Below the pieces are notes generated by a model. That model did no database searches, was not told the DNA's origin, and saw only the letters and a program-made list of their open reading frames with translations. The position numbers and the translations under genes were made by a program. 64,000 nucleotides of DNA from assembly GCF_049562855.1 (NCBI RefSeq), contig NZ_CP186925.1:2728001-2792000 (forward strand), given 5' to 3'. Source of the DNA: Ruminococcus_C callidus. Lineage in GTDB: Bacteria; Bacillota; Clostridia; Oscillospirales; Ruminococcaceae. Below, piece after piece: positions 63,069 through 64,000 of the stretch (positions are counted from its first letter, which is position 1; each line of letters opens with the position of its first letter).

Positions 63069-64000
63069 TCACCCATTCGCCCCACGCACTGCCAGGAACA
63101 CCATAAATCCCGCCAGCACGACTACAGCCAGCACCAGCACCGGCGAGAACATCGCGGTGCGGCTTCGGGTCGCCTGCTTCTGGGTGGGATACGGCAGGGG
63201 CTGGCGGCGTTCGTACAGCAGCCAGAACAACACGCCCATGATCGAAAACGCCAGTACTGCCATACCAAACGGCAGGATTCCCACATTGGCGACTTTCTCC
63301 GGCAGCTTCTCCTGTAGCAGTGACAGCACCATGCTGTTGGTATTCACTGCCATGTGCACCAGTATGGACGGCAGCAGAGAGTTATGCCGTGCCACGATCT
63401 TCCCCAGAAACAGCCCCATGACGAAGCCCAGAATAAACTGCTGGAAATTGCCGTGCATCAGTCCGAACAGCAGGGCACTGGTGACGATTCCGAAGCGGAC
63501 GCTGACCGCCGACAGGCTTTTCATCAGGAAGCCGCGGAACAGCAGTTCCTCTGTCACCGGAGCCAGCACACAGGTGTACAGCAATGCCAGCAGCATGGAC
63601 TGGGTGCTTTGGAAATAGTCGAAAGATACTTCCGGCAGTTCCAGATGCAGCAGCCTTGTCACCGCGTACAGCACCACGGAAAGCTGCTGCAATGCGAAGC
63701 CGATGCAGATGTACTGAAAGGCTTTCCAGCCGGAAAAATCCGTCGTCCGGAACAGTCCGCCCAGCGGCTGACGGATACGGCGGCAGCCCAGCCATGCCAC
63801 CAGCGTGTTCATTCCCCCGAAGATCAGGCAGTGCAACGCCATGTAGATGCCCGATGATTCCATGGTGTGAATTGCTCCGGACTGGTCGCCGTTGAAGTAG
63901 GAAGCCGCCGTGCCGTCCATGCACAGCAGCAGCACCATGATCGTCAGCGGGAACAACAGCTGGCTGCCCATACAGCCCAGCAACGCCCCTGCTCCGGCGG
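63069..64000 (-). CDS. CPBP family intramembrane glutamic metalloprotease (5' end beyond window)
   Basis: The frame is open to the window edge, so the N-terminus may lie outside; a TTG at 63983 is the first possible start. At least 304 residues with about eight membrane segments. CPBP motifs are in order: APVTEELLFRGFLMKSL (EExxxR), FGLMHGNFQQFILGFVMGLFLG (FxxxH) and LVHMAVNTNSMV (HxxxN). The C-terminus has a further helix pair. Such proteases process CAAX-like proteins or bacteriocins; no substrate is visible here. It ends 40 bases before family B array 3. Confidence 0.88.
   Translation of the reverse strand, partial: AGAGALLGCMGSQLLFPLTIMVLLLCMDGTAASYFNGDQSGAIHTMESSGIYMALHCLIFGGMNTLVAWLGCRRIRQPLGGLFRTTDFSGWKAFQYICIGFALQQLSVVLYAVTRLLHLELPEVSFDYFQSTQSMLLALLYTCVLAPVTEELLFRGFLMKSLSAVSVRFGIVTSALLFGLMHGNFQQFILGFVMGLFLGKIVARHNSLLPSILVHMAVNTNSMVLSLLQEKLPEKVANVGILPFGMAVLAFSIMGVLFWLLYERRQPLPYPTQKQATRSRTAMFSPVLVLAVVVLAGFMVFLAVRGANG

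Overview
The window looks like chromosome of a cellulolytic Ruminococcus-like gut Firmicute. The evidence is type I dockerin modules on secreted proteins, a GH5 cellulase-type lipoprotein, a Gram-positive type IV pilus locus, a SCIFF peptide with its radical SAM maturase, an NfnAB transhydrogenase, SpoIIR, and Firmicute-type gene order (yhbY-nadD-yqeK-lcp-rsfS; rnc-smc-ftsY; infC-rpmI-rplT). Base composition is moderately GC-rich. Species assignment is inference; a relative of R. champanellensis, R. flavefaciens or R. albus fits. I found no tRNA or rRNA genes, prophage, transposase gene or CRISPR array.

Layout: 1-3 kb (+) holds riboflavin genes ribBA (cut by the window edge) and ribH, with a Thr-rich lipoprotein and a GT8 glycosyltransferase between them, then a HAD phosphatase. 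4.4-9.6 kb (-) holds scfA-scfB, a small membrane protein, yajC and nfnA-nfnB. 9.8-14 kb (-) holds efp, pepP, aroQ, yqeG and rpsU. 14-35 kb (-) is a housekeeping block: leuS, rsfS, an LCP protein, yqeK, nadD, yhbY, rdgB, ftsY, smc, a radical SAM protein, rnc, plsX, trmFO, topA, dprA and an RNA methyltransferase. 35-37 kb is rplT-rpmI-infC behind a leader attenuator (infC appears to start at AUC), then spoIIR. 37-47 kb holds an orphan zeta-like kinase, hemW, two paralogous leucine-rich-repeat/dockerin proteins, a cytidylate-kinase-like protein, the GH5 lipoprotein and pduL. 47-62 kb is a type IV pilus locus: pilD on +, and on - pilC-M-N-O, three minor pilin genes, pilB, pilT and a giant 1172-residue pilin-like adhesin. 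The probable major pilin lies apart, behind a consensus promoter and a folded leader. The window ends in a partial CPBP membrane protease.

Three families of short non-coding repeats stand out. Family A (23 to 172 bp, ends GGCAAYACCGC/GCGGTATTGCC) has 4-bp target duplications and often sits on or next to stop codons. Family C (44 to 160 bp, ends GAGCCTGTT) has one copy nested inside a family A copy with a 3-bp duplication, and two empty-site copies are in the same window. Family B (about 136-180 bp units, ends CTCCCTTGAAAAGG) forms three direct arrays around the DUF559 gene and the pilin gene.

The pilus genes, dockerin proteins and GH5 enzyme together suggest a surface apparatus for attaching to and degrading plant fibre (inference). 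Well-spaced sigma-A-type promoters (17-bp spacer) can be read in front of scfA, efp, rpsU, infC, the zeta-like gene, the hemW pair, both LRR genes, pduL, pilD and the pilin.
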